A stretch of 64,000 nucleotides of DNA from Mucilaginibacter sp. PAMB04168 (GTDB lineage: Bacteria; Bacteroidota; Bacteroidia; Sphingobacteriales; Sphingobacteriaceae): NCBI RefSeq assembly GCF_039634365.2, contig NZ_CP155079.2, positions 2,728,001-2,792,000 on the forward strand, given 5' to 3'. The notes under the pieces were generated by a model. That model worked only from the letters and a program-made list of their open reading frames with translations, searched no databases and was not told the DNA's origin. Position 1 is the stretch's first letter, and the number at the start of each line of letters is the position of its first letter. This document shows, one piece after another, positions 18,314 through 27,254 of the stretch. The translations under genes were made by a program, and so were the position numbers.

Positions 18314-19360
18314 CTATTGGTTGTAAATTAATTGCAAACGATCATCTCCTACCATGGTTTCTTCAAATCGGCTTCCGGTAACAACGGGCGCTTTTATACC
18401 ATCCCGAAGCATACTTGTGCCAGTAAATATACGTGCTTCGTCCCATAAACCTGTTTCTATAAATTGGTTTAATGTGTGAGCACCGCCTTCAATGATGATA
18501 GATTGCACATCTTGCAGATACAGCTGAAACAAGATGTACTGTGGTACAAACCGGTCAAAGTCTTCTAAAGCAATATACTTAGTCTTACCTTCAACGTCTG
18601 TCTTCAAAGCATTAAATACGAAAGTATCTACCGAATTATCGAATAAGTGTAACCTATGATCCAACTCCAGGTTACGGTCAATTACAACCCGTTTGGGCGA
18701 CTTGCCGCTCCAATAACGCGCGTTAAGCTGAGGATTATCAATCCTCGCGGTATTTTTACCCACGAGTATAGCATCCTCTTCTGTCCTCCAACGGTGTACT
18801 AATTTTCTGGCTTTTAATCCAGTTATCCAATGCTGCGAGCCATCCGCCGGTGCAAACATGCCATTAGCCGTCTGTGCCCACTTAAGCACAATATAAGGGC
18901 GCTGCTGCTGCACACGTGTAAAAAAACGCTTATTAATTTGACGGCATTCTTTTTCCATTACCCCTGTCACAACTTCAACGCCTGCTTGCATTAGCTTCTC
19001 TATTCCTTTTCCATCTACCTGCGCAAATGGGTCGCGGCAGCCAACAACTACACGGGGAATTTTATGTTTTATGATTAAATCAGCACAAGGTGGTGTTTTC
19101 CCGTAATGTGCACAGGGTTCTAAGGAAACATACAAGGTACATTGCCTGAACAGGTCGGCAGCGTTTTCATGTATCTCTAAAGCCTGGTTAACGGCATTTA
19201 CCTCCGCATGCGCTTGTCCGTATTTTTGGTGGTAACCCTCTCCTATTATTTTCCCCTCGTGCACAATAACGGCACCCACCATTGGGTTGGGGCTTACCTG
19301 CCCTATGCCTAAAGCTGCCAGCTCCAGACAGCGTTGCATAAAAATTTCATGGTTAACCAT
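18314..19360 (-). CDS. ribD: Bifunctional riboflavin biosynthesis protein RibD
   Basis: RibD deaminates and then reduces the pyrimidine intermediate of riboflavin synthesis. The N-terminal deaminase domain (about residues 1-145) has the zinc motifs HAEVNAV and PCAHYGKTPPCADLI. The C-terminal reductase domain (about 150-348) carries VLKWAQTANG and IIEGGAHTLNQF. Length, 348 residues, is normal. The gene is divergent from prmC with a 33-base gap between start codons. A -7-like box TACTTTTG lies only a few bases before the start codon, so the mRNA may be nearly leaderless. Confidence 0.95.
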   Translation of the reverse strand: MVNHEIFMQRCLELAALGIGQVSPNPMVGAVIVHEGKIIGEGYHQKYGQAHAEVNAVNQALEIHENAADLFRQCTLYVSLEPCAHYGKTPPCADLIIKHKIPRVVVGCRDPFAQVDGKGIEKLMQAGVEVVTGVMEKECRQINKRFFTRVQQQRPYIVLKWAQTANGMFAPADGSQHWITGLKARKLVHRWRTEEDAILVGKNTARIDNPQLNARYWSGKSPKRVVIDRNLELDHRLHLFDNSVDTFVFNALKTDVEGKTKYIALEDFDRFVPQYILFQLYLQDVQSIIIEGGAHTLNQFIETGLWDEARIFTGTSMLRDGIKAPVVTGSRFEETMVGDDRLQLIYNQ

Positions 19361-19393
19361 CGCACAAAAGTAGCTTTTATGTTTATTTGTTGC

Positions 19394-20254
19394 ATGAAAA
19401 CGGTTAAAGATGCTTTTGATAGGTTTAAGACGGATTTAACTGGCATGTACAGCACTCAGGAAACTGATGCTATAACTAGCTTGTTATTAAGTGATTTAAC
19501 CGGAAAAAACAAAGGCTGGCTTAAGGCTTTTGACAGTTATGAAATGAGTGCGGAACAGTCTCAGCAATTATTGAATGCGCTCGAACAATTAAAGACAGGA
19601 AAACCTATTCAATATATACTAGGACATACAGAATTTTACGGCCTGAATTTTATGGTAAATCCATCAGTTCTTATTCCACGACCGGAAACTGAAGAATTGG
19701 TGGAATGGGTGTTAGCATCGGTTGATAGAGAAACAAAATACGACATACTGGATATGGGAACCGGCAGCGGTTGCATACCTATTTGCTTGAAAAAGTTTTT
19801 ACCGGCCAGTACCGTTGCTTCCATCGATCTATCTGCCGAAGCTTTACAGACAGCTGAGAGAAATGCGGAATTAAATCAAGTAGATGTTAAATTTCTGCAA
19901 GCTGATATTTTAAATTTGGCAGAACCCGAAGTTATAAGCAAGCAATACAATGTTATAGTAAGCAACCCACCATACGTTACCATGACCGACAAGGGCCAGA
20001 TGCACCAGAACGTAACGAATTTTGAGCCGCATACTGCGTTATTTGTAAGCAACGAGCAGCCGCTGATTTTTTATGAGGCGATAGCTGGTTTTGCCCATAC
20101 AAACCTTACCAAAAATGGGTTTTTGTTCTTTGAGATTAATGAGAGTTATGGCAACAAAACGGTTGATATGTTATCAGCTAAAGGTTTTGTAAACATCGAA
20201 TTACGGCAGGACATGACCGGTAAGGATCGAATGATTAAAGCTATGAAAACTTAG
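19394..20254 (+). CDS. prmC: Peptide chain release factor N5-glutamine methyltransferase
   Basis: PrmC methylates the GGQ glutamine of release factors RF1 and RF2. The S-adenosylmethionine site LDMGTGSGCIPI and the catalytic NPPY motif (VSNPPYVT) are both present. I use the ATG at 19394 (MKTVKDAFDRF, 286 residues). An upstream in-frame ATG at 19334 would overlap ribD and add a non-conserved leader. It is divergent from ribD and convergent with the flippase gene, with four bases between. Confidence 0.93.
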   Translation: MKTVKDAFDRFKTDLTGMYSTQETDAITSLLLSDLTGKNKGWLKAFDSYEMSAEQSQQLLNALEQLKTGKPIQYILGHTEFYGLNFMVNPSVLIPRPETEELVEWVLASVDRETKYDILDMGTGSGCIPICLKKFLPASTVASIDLSAEALQTAERNAELNQVDVKFLQADILNLAEPEVISKQYNVIVSNPPYVTMTDKGQMHQNVTNFEPHTALFVSNEQPLIFYEAIAGFAHTNLTKNGFLFFEINESYGNKTVDMLSAKGFVNIELRQDMTGKDRMIKAMKT

Positions 20255-20258
20255 ATAT

Positions 20259-21626
20259 TTAAGTGTCAGACGCTGTTTCACGCTTTTTACGCAACATAGC
20301 CAGGCTGTCTTTTATTAACCATTGCGTTTCCAGCCAGCCAATTTTATACACGTCCCACAAATCAAATTTCATATAACGCTGTAACCAGCTGTAGCTTATA
20401 ATCATGCCGGTTAGTATAGGCAGTATGGTTGCCAGGGCAACTCCGTAAATATTGCCGAACACCCACACACCAACAAAATCGCCCACTACGTTAGCAATTA
20501 GCATAAATACCAGTTTAACTGCGTTTACCCGGGGCTGGTTAATGGCGTCGAGGGTAAGTGCCATAAAACGTTCAACCGGATATAGCAACGCAAACGACAT
20601 AAAAACCCGAAGCACATTCGCAGCTTCGGTAGACAGGTACTTCTTGTCTACAATCCATATGGCAATTTCGGCGAAAAGCAGCGATCCTATCACCACCGGA
20701 ATTAGAAGAATAGTAAGCAAGCCAGCGTATTTTTTGAGCAAATAGATTACGTGATATTTATTATCCTGGTTATAAGCAGCAGATAACGGTGGCATAACGG
20801 TGGCTGCAAAGCTGCGTAACGGAACTTCTACAAGCTCCATTAACCGCAAACCTAAATTGTATATAGCAAGGCTGCTAGGCCCAAGCATAAAGTTAATTAT
20901 AGACGTATCTGAATAACGGAACAGGTTGCTGCCTAAGGAAGTGCCTACGCTATATTTACCAAAAGCGAAAAGTGCTTTAACTGTAGTGATGCTTTTATTA
21001 GCAATAGTACCCAAGCGGGCCCAACCCAACACAATAGTCATTAAACTGGTTATACCACCTGCAGCAAACCCTACGTAAATAGCTGTATTTAAATTAAGCG
21101 CCTTGGTTAAAATCAACGTGAGCACCATTGTGATTGATAACACAGTACTGATAGCACGAATATAAAGTAACCTGTCGAACCGTTGCTCAGCCTGGGCCAC
21201 ACAGCTGGCTATAAAAGATGGTAACGTAATTACAAACACTAAACCAAACCATTTTAAAAATAAATCTAACCCGCCATCTTTAATATGGATAGATGTAGAT
21301 AGGTAAACCAGGTTTATGATAACAAATATACCGGTAATTAAAAGAGACAAGTACCAGGCCGACCCCGCTACCTCGGCCGCCCGCTCTTTTGTAGTACCCG
21401 AGTAAGATGTAATAAAAGCAGTTGTAATTAAACCTGCCCTTAAAGTATCAACCAAGCCTATAGTGCCCTGGAAGAAAAACCACACCCCCATTGTTTCTAT
21501 TGAAAGATAATTAAACAAAATAGCGATCTGAATCAGGTTTAGCACCTGCATAATAGCAGTGCCTATCAGGTTTACGATATGTGGGTTTTTAAGCTTTTCG
21601 AGTATTGGCTTTAGTTTAGCAAGCAT
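20259..21626 (-). CDS. Polysaccharide flippase (Wzx/MOP superfamily)
   Basis: A 455-residue membrane protein with about 12-14 hydrophobic helices, the MOP flippase pattern. It begins with a short amphipathic stretch and then LIGTAIMQVLNLIQIAILF. Such proteins move lipid-linked oligosaccharides or complete small glycans across the inner membrane. It is the last gene of a three-gene minus-strand set with a GT2 and a GT8 glycosyltransferase, which supports a role in surface glycan assembly. The glycan itself cannot be identified. Confidence 0.85.
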   Translation of the reverse strand: MLAKLKPILEKLKNPHIVNLIGTAIMQVLNLIQIAILFNYLSIETMGVWFFFQGTIGLVDTLRAGLITTAFITSYSGTTKERAAEVAGSAWYLSLLITGIFVIINLVYLSTSIHIKDGGLDLFLKWFGLVFVITLPSFIASCVAQAEQRFDRLLYIRAISTVLSITMVLTLILTKALNLNTAIYVGFAAGGITSLMTIVLGWARLGTIANKSITTVKALFAFGKYSVGTSLGSNLFRYSDTSIINFMLGPSSLAIYNLGLRLMELVEVPLRSFAATVMPPLSAAYNQDNKYHVIYLLKKYAGLLTILLIPVVIGSLLFAEIAIWIVDKKYLSTEAANVLRVFMSFALLYPVERFMALTLDAINQPRVNAVKLVFMLIANVVGDFVGVWVFGNIYGVALATILPILTGMIISYSWLQRYMKFDLWDVYKIGWLETQWLIKDSLAMLRKKRETASDT

Positions 21627-21675
21627 TACAGCGTTTAAGGTATCTTAAATGGTTTAATTATTATGAAGGACGTAA

Positions 21676-22467
21676 TCAGTTCAGTTTTTTCAGCTTTATA
21701 GTGCTGTTAACCACTTTGCCCTTTAAATACAAATTGCGCATTACACTTACGAAGAAAGAATTACTAAGTTTCCATTTGCTACGTACCATTGTGTTGGGTT
21801 CGATTGCACCATGCTCGTGCAAAAACAACTCAGGGCTGCCATTAAACATTAATGCCCTGCCGTTCTTACGGATAAACTGCATACACATGTTGTATTCAGT
21901 CGGATCGCCACGTTGGCCCTCTATATATCGCCCAAACTTTTGAAAAAAATTTGACCGGCGCAGATGTGGGTGATCACTGTACAAGCGAAACTTTAAATGA
22001 TTAAGATGTAATAGCGTAGGTTTAAACAACATTTCTGCATATCCTAGCTTATAGTCTTTAAGATATGGAAATGGCGCCCACGGGAAAGTATAAAAGCGAA
22101 TTATATCCCAGCTTTCCGTATCCATTAGCTTAATTGCATTTATAAAGTTCGGTGCAAAGTCACAGGTGGGTTCAAAATCTTCCTGTACATACAACGTATA
22201 ACGCGTTTTGACAGCATCCTGTCCCCTGTTTATGTTGGCGCCCAAGCCCTTGTTTACCGGTGTAGTGATTAGCCTGAATGTGTAAATTTGCTGTAATGAT
22301 TTAACGTAGCTTAAATGTTCAGGCTTACTTCCGTCATCAGATATAACAATCTCTTCAAATGATAAATCTTCCTCAGCACAGCGTTTTAGCAAATGCTCAA
22401 GCGACTTACTACGATTGTAATGTGTTATTAATAAGGTTACGCGGTCAAAATTGTATGGAGCTCCCAT
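21676..22467 (-). CDS. Family 2 glycosyltransferase
   Basis: A GT-A fold glycosyltransferase of 263 residues. The N-terminal nucleotide-binding region VTLLITHYNRSKSLEHLL and EIVISDDGS are typical of GT2. QEDFEPT supplies the DxD-like acidic site (ED). I start at the ATG at 22467 (MGAPYNFDRV). A TTG at 22506 in the same frame would overlap the upstream GT8 gene and is less likely. It probably extends a surface polysaccharide with the neighbouring flippase. Donor and acceptor are unknown. Confidence 0.85.
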   Translation of the reverse strand: MGAPYNFDRVTLLITHYNRSKSLEHLLKRCAEEDLSFEEIVISDDGSKPEHLSYVKSLQQIYTFRLITTPVNKGLGANINRGQDAVKTRYTLYVQEDFEPTCDFAPNFINAIKLMDTESWDIIRFYTFPWAPFPYLKDYKLGYAEMLFKPTLLHLNHLKFRLYSDHPHLRRSNFFQKFGRYIEGQRGDPTEYNMCMQFIRKNGRALMFNGSPELFLHEHGAIEPNTMVRSKWKLSNSFFVSVMRNLYLKGKVVNSTIKLKKLN

Positions 22468-22483
22468 CAGTATATCTATAAAA

Positions 22484-23368
22484 TTAACCGGTAATTTTTC
22501 TAACAAATCGTTTAACCATGCGCACGCGACGCGTAAACGCGCCCACCAATTTAAACTCCTTCCAGTCCGTTTTATTTAAGTAATCAAAGAAGATTTGGCG
22601 GTACTTTTCACTGTATGTATAGTTGGTGTAAATAGGTTTATTGCCTATATAGTGTAAAAGCTTAGCGCCGGGTTTATCATTGTCTACTAAATGGTTCCAC
22701 TCCGGGTCGAGTTCCACCCAGCGATTGGCTAATACTGCATTTAAACAGTACTGGTCGCCGTATACAATGTGCTTTTGATATTTTACAGCAGCATCTAATG
22801 CCTTCGTACAAACATCAAACTCGTTCCATTTTTGCAGGTTTATAAGTAATAGCCCCGCATTCAAGTATTTGTCATCGGCTTGATATCCTAACTCTTTCCA
22901 ATTACGCACGCCTCCGCCCCATGAACATCCAAGCGTTTTAATACCCGGATCCTGTACAGCAGCAATAATGCTGTCGCCAAATTCAACCCCCCACAACTCG
23001 GCGATGTTACCCAGTACAATCATGTCCGAATCCAGATACAAAACACGCTCAGTACCTTCTGGAATAAAAGTATGTACAAACAGCCTGAAAAAAGTGGTTA
23101 CCGGCAAAGCGGCATTATTAAAGTACGGTATAGTAATTTTGCCCACCACGTCTTTTACCAGTAGAAACTTAATGGCAATTTCCTTCGAACTGATAGAATT
23201 AATTAGCCGTTGACGGTTTGCAGCGCTAATGCCATCGTCTATAACGTAGATGTCTTTTTGAACTCCGGCCGAATTTATTTCGAGAGATTTAATTGAGGCG
23301 GCCAATAGTGGTACGAAGTTATTATCACAGGCATAAACAACACTTAAACGCCTATCAGTACTTGTCAT
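22484..23368 (-). CDS. Family 8 glycosyltransferase
   Basis: A 294-residue glycosyltransferase related to the LgtC/RfaJ group that adds galactose or glucose to lipopolysaccharide. The start of the fold, LSVVYACDNNFVP, the metal-binding DxD (YLDSDMIVLGN, about residue 110) and the late HYIGNKPI block are all GT8 hallmarks. The ATG at 23368 is used; an in-frame TTG lies at 23410. It heads the GT8-GT2-flippase operon. Confidence 0.88.
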   Translation of the reverse strand: MTSTDRRLSVVYACDNNFVPLLAASIKSLEINSAGVQKDIYVIDDGISAANRQRLINSISSKEIAIKFLLVKDVVGKITIPYFNNAALPVTTFFRLFVHTFIPEGTERVLYLDSDMIVLGNIAELWGVEFGDSIIAAVQDPGIKTLGCSWGGGVRNWKELGYQADDKYLNAGLLLINLQKWNEFDVCTKALDAAVKYQKHIVYGDQYCLNAVLANRWVELDPEWNHLVDNDKPGAKLLHYIGNKPIYTNYTYSEKYRQIFFDYLNKTDWKEFKLVGAFTRRVRMVKRFVRKITG

Positions 23369-23582
23369 ATATGGATTAGTAGTAGGTTTAATTTCAATTT
23401 GCAATAGCAATTAATTAGCCAGCCGCAATGTAACAACAATAAAAGCGCTGGTTGAATGGCTAGTGTACGGCACATGCGCCCAAAAGCCATTTTTTTAGTT
23501 ATACGTAAAGTATGTGTGGATGGTTATGGAAAGTTCAATATGTAACAAACGGGAAAATTGTTCCTCGAACTATCGCTTAAAA

Positions 23583-23612
23583 CCACAAAACCCGCAATTG
23601 CTTGCGGGTTCC
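23583..23612 (-). terminator. Intrinsic terminator after the FAH-family gene
   Basis: AACCCGCAA at 23589-23597 pairs with TTGCGGGTT at 23602-23610; on the minus strand the stem runs into TTTTGTGGTTTT. It lies just beyond the stop at 23635. Confidence 0.75.
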
Positions 23613-23634
23613 TGGTAAATAAATATATACTGTC

Positions 23635-24489
23635 TTATTCGCCGTAAGCTTTAACAACCTGCTTCTGGACGCCTAAGCCATCAATGCCTAATTCAATTAC
23701 ATCTCCAGGTTTAAGATATACCGGTGGATTGAATCCTAAACCTACGCCAGCAGGTGTTCCGGTGGAAATAACATCGCCTGGCAACAAAGTCATAAACTGA
23801 CTAACATAAGAAATCAGGAACGGGATATTAAAAATTAAGTTGGCTGTTGTGCCGTTTTGCATTTTTTGCCCGTTAACAGTTAACCACAAACCCAAATTGT
23901 TTACGTCGCCTACTTCATCGGGCGTAGCCAAAAACGGACCTAACGGAGCAAATGTATCGCAACCTTTCCCTTTATCCCAGGTTCCATTACGTTCCAATTG
24001 AAATTCACGTTCAGAAACATCATTATGCAAAACGTAACCGGCTATACAGGCTTCAGCCTCTGCTTCGCTCACATAACTCGCTTTTTTGCCTATTACTACT
24101 GCTAACTCTACTTCCCAATCGGTTTTAACAGAGTTTTTAGGTATAACTACATTATCGAACGGGCCAACTATAGCTGTGGTGCTCTTCATAAACAAAACAG
24201 GCTCGGGTGGCAATGGCGCTCCCGTCTCCTTAGCATGATCGGCATAGTTTAAACCTATACAAAGTAATTTTGACGGACGAGCTACCGGACTTGCCACACG
24301 CTCGTCGGCGCCAACCTCAGGCAGATTATCTTGATGTTCCTCTATAATAGCCTTAAGCTTTTCTAGGCCGTTGGTCTCAAAAAATGCTTCATTGTAGTCA
24401 GGGATGAAGCCTGATACGTCGTACCGTTTATCATTTATCAGTACACCTGGTTTTTCCTGTTCCTGATGTCCAAATCTGATTAATTTCAT
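23635..24489 (-). CDS. Fumarylacetoacetate hydrolase family protein
   Basis: A 284-residue member of the FAH superfamily. The conserved blocks are LLCIGLNYADHAKETG (about residue 73), the metal ligands in DWEVELAVVIG and NDVSEREFQ, and the C-terminal GDVISTGTPAGVG. The closest functional type by sequence pattern is 2,4-diketo-3-deoxy-L-fuconate hydrolase or the old ureidoglycolate lyase annotation. Its neighbour is an aldo/keto reductase of D-threo-aldose dehydrogenase type, which favours a role in non-phosphorylative L-fucose breakdown. That assignment is inference. Confidence 0.85.
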   Translation of the reverse strand: MKLIRFGHQEQEKPGVLINDKRYDVSGFIPDYNEAFFETNGLEKLKAIIEEHQDNLPEVGADERVASPVARPSKLLCIGLNYADHAKETGAPLPPEPVLFMKSTTAIVGPFDNVVIPKNSVKTDWEVELAVVIGKKASYVSEAEAEACIAGYVLHNDVSEREFQLERNGTWDKGKGCDTFAPLGPFLATPDEVGDVNNLGLWLTVNGQKMQNGTTANLIFNIPFLISYVSQFMTLLPGDVISTGTPAGVGLGFNPPVYLKPGDVIELGIDGLGVQKQVVKAYGE

Positions 24490-24567
24490 ATCGTGTTTTT
24501 ATGTGTAGCGAGTACTTAATGTTTGGGAACAATAATAGGTGTAATTCTTGCTTTTTACCAAAATAAC

Positions 24568-25608
24568 TTACCCTTTGTTCAGAAAATCAAGTGCCTGATC
24601 GTTTATCAGTCCATCGGTATGTAACTTCTCCCAAAAAGCTGCAGGTATAGCAGCGTTTACCATTTGGATATTTTGAGCTACACGTTGCGGATTGGAGGTG
24701 CTTAAGGCTACGCTTGCAACACCGGGCGCAGTTAATCCAAACCGAACACATACTGTTGCCGGATCGAGCTCAAAATCTTTACAGCATTCGTAAAATTGAT
24801 CGCGCCATTGGTAAAGTGCTTTACCGTTGTCGCTTTGCTTATCAATAAGCTTATAGTTATAGTAGTCTCCGCCGGTTAAGAAGCCAGCGTTAAATACAGC
24901 CGAGTTGATGATTAACGTACCTTGGTCTTTTAGCTTCTGCATAAATGCTAAAAGGTCTGCCGGATGACTATGTGCCGTCATGCTATTGGCAATCATTACC
25001 CAGTCTAACTTTACATCGCGGTTAATAAGCTCAATGCTTTTCCAATCCTTGGCGCCCACGCCGACAGCCTTTGCTTTACCTTGTGCCTTCAATTCAGTTA
25101 GCGCTTCGTAAGCAGCCAATATATCCTGATATCTTTTATTACGATCTGATTCATCAGTTGCCGCAGTAAGGTATTCATCAGGATCATGTACCGATACAAA
25201 CTGAGTTTGATAATTTCCTAATAATTCATTGCCTTGCTCATAACACTCCAAAATGCCTTCATAGCTTATTTTTTGAACGGCATCGTACTTTAAATCCTTC
25301 CAAACACCGGGTTCAAACGTAGGTTCGGGCGTTTTAAGCTCCGTACGCACCCAGCCTAGCTTGTTACTTATCAGTACTTTATCAGGGTGTACATTTAAAT
25401 CTTTTAAGCATTGGCCCAGCGATTCTAAAGCTAAGCCAGCCCCATATTTACCTGCCGAATCGAAAACAGCCGGCACGCCGCTATTACTTACAAATTCATC
25501 CACAATAGCCCGCTTTTTTTCATGAGGCAAGGCAACGTACAAATTCCCTAACCCGCTGGTACCAAAAATCACCTTCGGAAGTTTTAGAGATGGCTCACTG
25601 AACTGCAT
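24568..25608 (-). CDS. Aldo/keto reductase, D-threo-aldose 1-dehydrogenase type
   Basis: A 346-residue NAD(P)-dependent oxidoreductase with the AKR barrel. FGTSGLGNLY is the N-terminal hallmark. The catalytic tetrad is visible: Asp and Tyr in VFDSAGKYG, Lys in LISNKLGW and His in SVHDPDEY. Proteins of this subgroup oxidise L-fucose and related sugars to lactones. I start at the ATG at 25608 (MQFSEPSL); a TTG lies 12 bases upstream in the same frame. It precedes the FAH-family gene by 78 bases on the same strand. Confidence 0.82.
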   Translation of the reverse strand: MQFSEPSLKLPKVIFGTSGLGNLYVALPHEKKRAIVDEFVSNSGVPAVFDSAGKYGAGLALESLGQCLKDLNVHPDKVLISNKLGWVRTELKTPEPTFEPGVWKDLKYDAVQKISYEGILECYEQGNELLGNYQTQFVSVHDPDEYLTAATDESDRNKRYQDILAAYEALTELKAQGKAKAVGVGAKDWKSIELINRDVKLDWVMIANSMTAHSHPADLLAFMQKLKDQGTLIINSAVFNAGFLTGGDYYNYKLIDKQSDNGKALYQWRDQFYECCKDFELDPATVCVRFGLTAPGVASVALSTSNPQRVAQNIQMVNAAIPAAFWEKLHTDGLINDQALDFLNKG

Positions 25609-25702
25609 ATTATTTTTCAATTGGTTAGTGTTGTGGCAAAGCTATTACTATCTGCGAAATTATTGAGCGTTAAGTTGACAATTCTGAATTGACATATACC
25701 TA

Positions 25703-26260
25703 TCACGCTAGCAAGGGCTGAATTACCGGCCAAACTTTATCGGCAATTATTTGGTATCCCTGGGCCGTAGGATGCAAACCATCGCGTAAATTGAGATGCG
25801 AAACGCCTGCCACACCATCTAGCAAAAAGGGCAAAAAAGCCATGTTGTTCGATTTGGCGACTTGTGAAAACACCGCTCTGAATTGCGCAACAAACGCTCC
25901 AGGTATCCAGCCAGGTAGTTCCATACCCAACAAAGCCATTTTTGCATGAGGATGTGCAGCCTTCACTTTGTTAATAATAGCTTGCAAATTGCTGGCCGTT
26001 GTTTGTGGCGATATACCACGAAGAATATCATTAGCACCTAATTCCAGCACAAAGACATCAACTGGTTGCTTTAACAATAAATCTATTCTTGCCAGCCCAC
26101 CGCTTGATGTTTCTCCGCTTACGCCGGCGTTAATTACCTGGTATTCAAGTTTCTCTTTTATGATCCGGGCTTGTATTAAAGCCGGCAACGATTCGAGTGA
26201 TACATTTAACAAGCCATAGCCGGCAGTTAAACTATCCCCAAAAAACAATATATTCTTCAA
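25703..26260 (-). CDS. SGNH-family arylesterase (TesA-like)
   Basis: A 185-residue hydrolase of the GDSL/SGNH family. The four blocks are GDSLTAGYG (nucleophile Ser, about residue 10), GVSGETSSGG, ELGANDILRG and GLHPTAQGY (catalytic Asp-Leu-His). Relatives act as lysophospholipase, thioesterase or arylesterase. Unlike E. coli TesA, no signal peptide is visible. The start appears to be TTG: no in-frame ATG or GTG lies between it and an upstream stop codon, and the GDSL block begins at residue 9. Confidence 0.85.
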   Translation of the reverse strand: MKNILFFGDSLTAGYGLLNVSLESLPALIQARIIKEKLEYQVINAGVSGETSSGGLARIDLLLKQPVDVFVLELGANDILRGISPQTTASNLQAIINKVKAAHPHAKMALLGMELPGWIPGAFVAQFRAVFSQVAKSNNMAFLPFLLDGVAGVSHLNLRDGLHPTAQGYQIIADKVWPVIQPLLA

Positions 26261-26379
26261 TTTATATTTCCTTTTTAATTAGTTGCGTAAGTAAATAACG
26301 CTCGGGATTCTGTTTACTTATAATGTCATTATTAATCAAAATACTGACACCTTGTTTGCACTTTGTTAACTTCACCCCC

Positions 26380-27198
26380 ATGATTAGTATTTTAGGTTGC
26401 GGTTGGTATGGACTGGCTTTAGCGAAAGCTTTGTTGGTTGAGGGTGAATTGGTTAAAGGATCCACCACTTCTGAAGCCCGTTTGCCTGACCTTATTCAGG
26501 CTGGCATAAAACCTTACATCGTTTCAGTTACTGAAGAAGGCACTGCCCAGGCATCAGGTTTTTTTGAGACCGACACCTTAATTGTATGTATTCCGCCCAA
26601 ATTCAGGAGCGGACAAACAGCAGCTTATCTTTCAAAGATGGAGAATATTATTGCGGCTGCCATACATCATAACATTGGACAAGTGGTCTACATAAGCTCA
26701 ACGGGTGTTTATCCAGACAACAACCAGGTTGTAGATGAATCAGTACTACCAGAACCTGATGAGGCATCCTCAGCGCATATACTATTTGCTGCCGAGCAAT
26801 TGTTTATGAAGCAAACGGCGTTCAAAACAACCATAATACGCTTTGGTGGTTTGGTTGGGCCGGGCCGTCATCCGGGCCGTTTTTTTGCTGGTAAAACAGG
26901 CGTAGATAACGGAAGAGCTCCCGTCAATCTAATACATCTGGATGATTGTATACAAATAACCCTGTCAGTGTTAAAGCAGCAGGCGTACGGATTCACATTC
27001 AACGCCTGTTCGCCGAGTCATCCACAAAAGCAGGTGTTTTATACTCAGGCGGCAATGCACGCAGAACTGCCGTTGCCGCAGTTTAAAGATGAATTAAACG
27101 ATTGGAAAACTGTAAATAGCATAAATTTAGGCCGCATACTCAACTACAAGTTCATTGTGGGTGATTGGAAAAGCTGCTTTGCGGAAAATAAATTTTAA
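26380..27198 (+). CDS. NAD(P)-dependent epimerase/dehydratase family protein (YeeZ-like)
   Basis: A 272-residue extended SDR-type protein. It starts with the dinucleotide-binding motif SILGCGWYGLALAKAL, and STGVYPD with IIRFGGLVGPGRHPG resembles the YeeZ group. The catalytic YxxxK is not obvious, so it may be an atypical member. The ATG at 26380 is favoured because the glycine motif follows at once; an upstream ATG at 26323 would add 19 residues that overlap the divergent gene's leader. Function unknown. Confidence 0.78.
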   Translation: MISILGCGWYGLALAKALLVEGELVKGSTTSEARLPDLIQAGIKPYIVSVTEEGTAQASGFFETDTLIVCIPPKFRSGQTAAYLSKMENIIAAAIHHNIGQVVYISSTGVYPDNNQVVDESVLPEPDEASSAHILFAAEQLFMKQTAFKTTIIRFGGLVGPGRHPGRFFAGKTGVDNGRAPVNLIHLDDCIQITLSVLKQQAYGFTFNACSPSHPQKQVFYTQAAMHAELPLPQFKDELNDWKTVNSINLGRILNYKFIVGDWKSCFAENKF

Positions 27199-27254
27199 TT
27201 TTAGTCGTCAGGCAATTATGAATAGCGCCGTTCGTTCATCTTTGATAAGAATTT

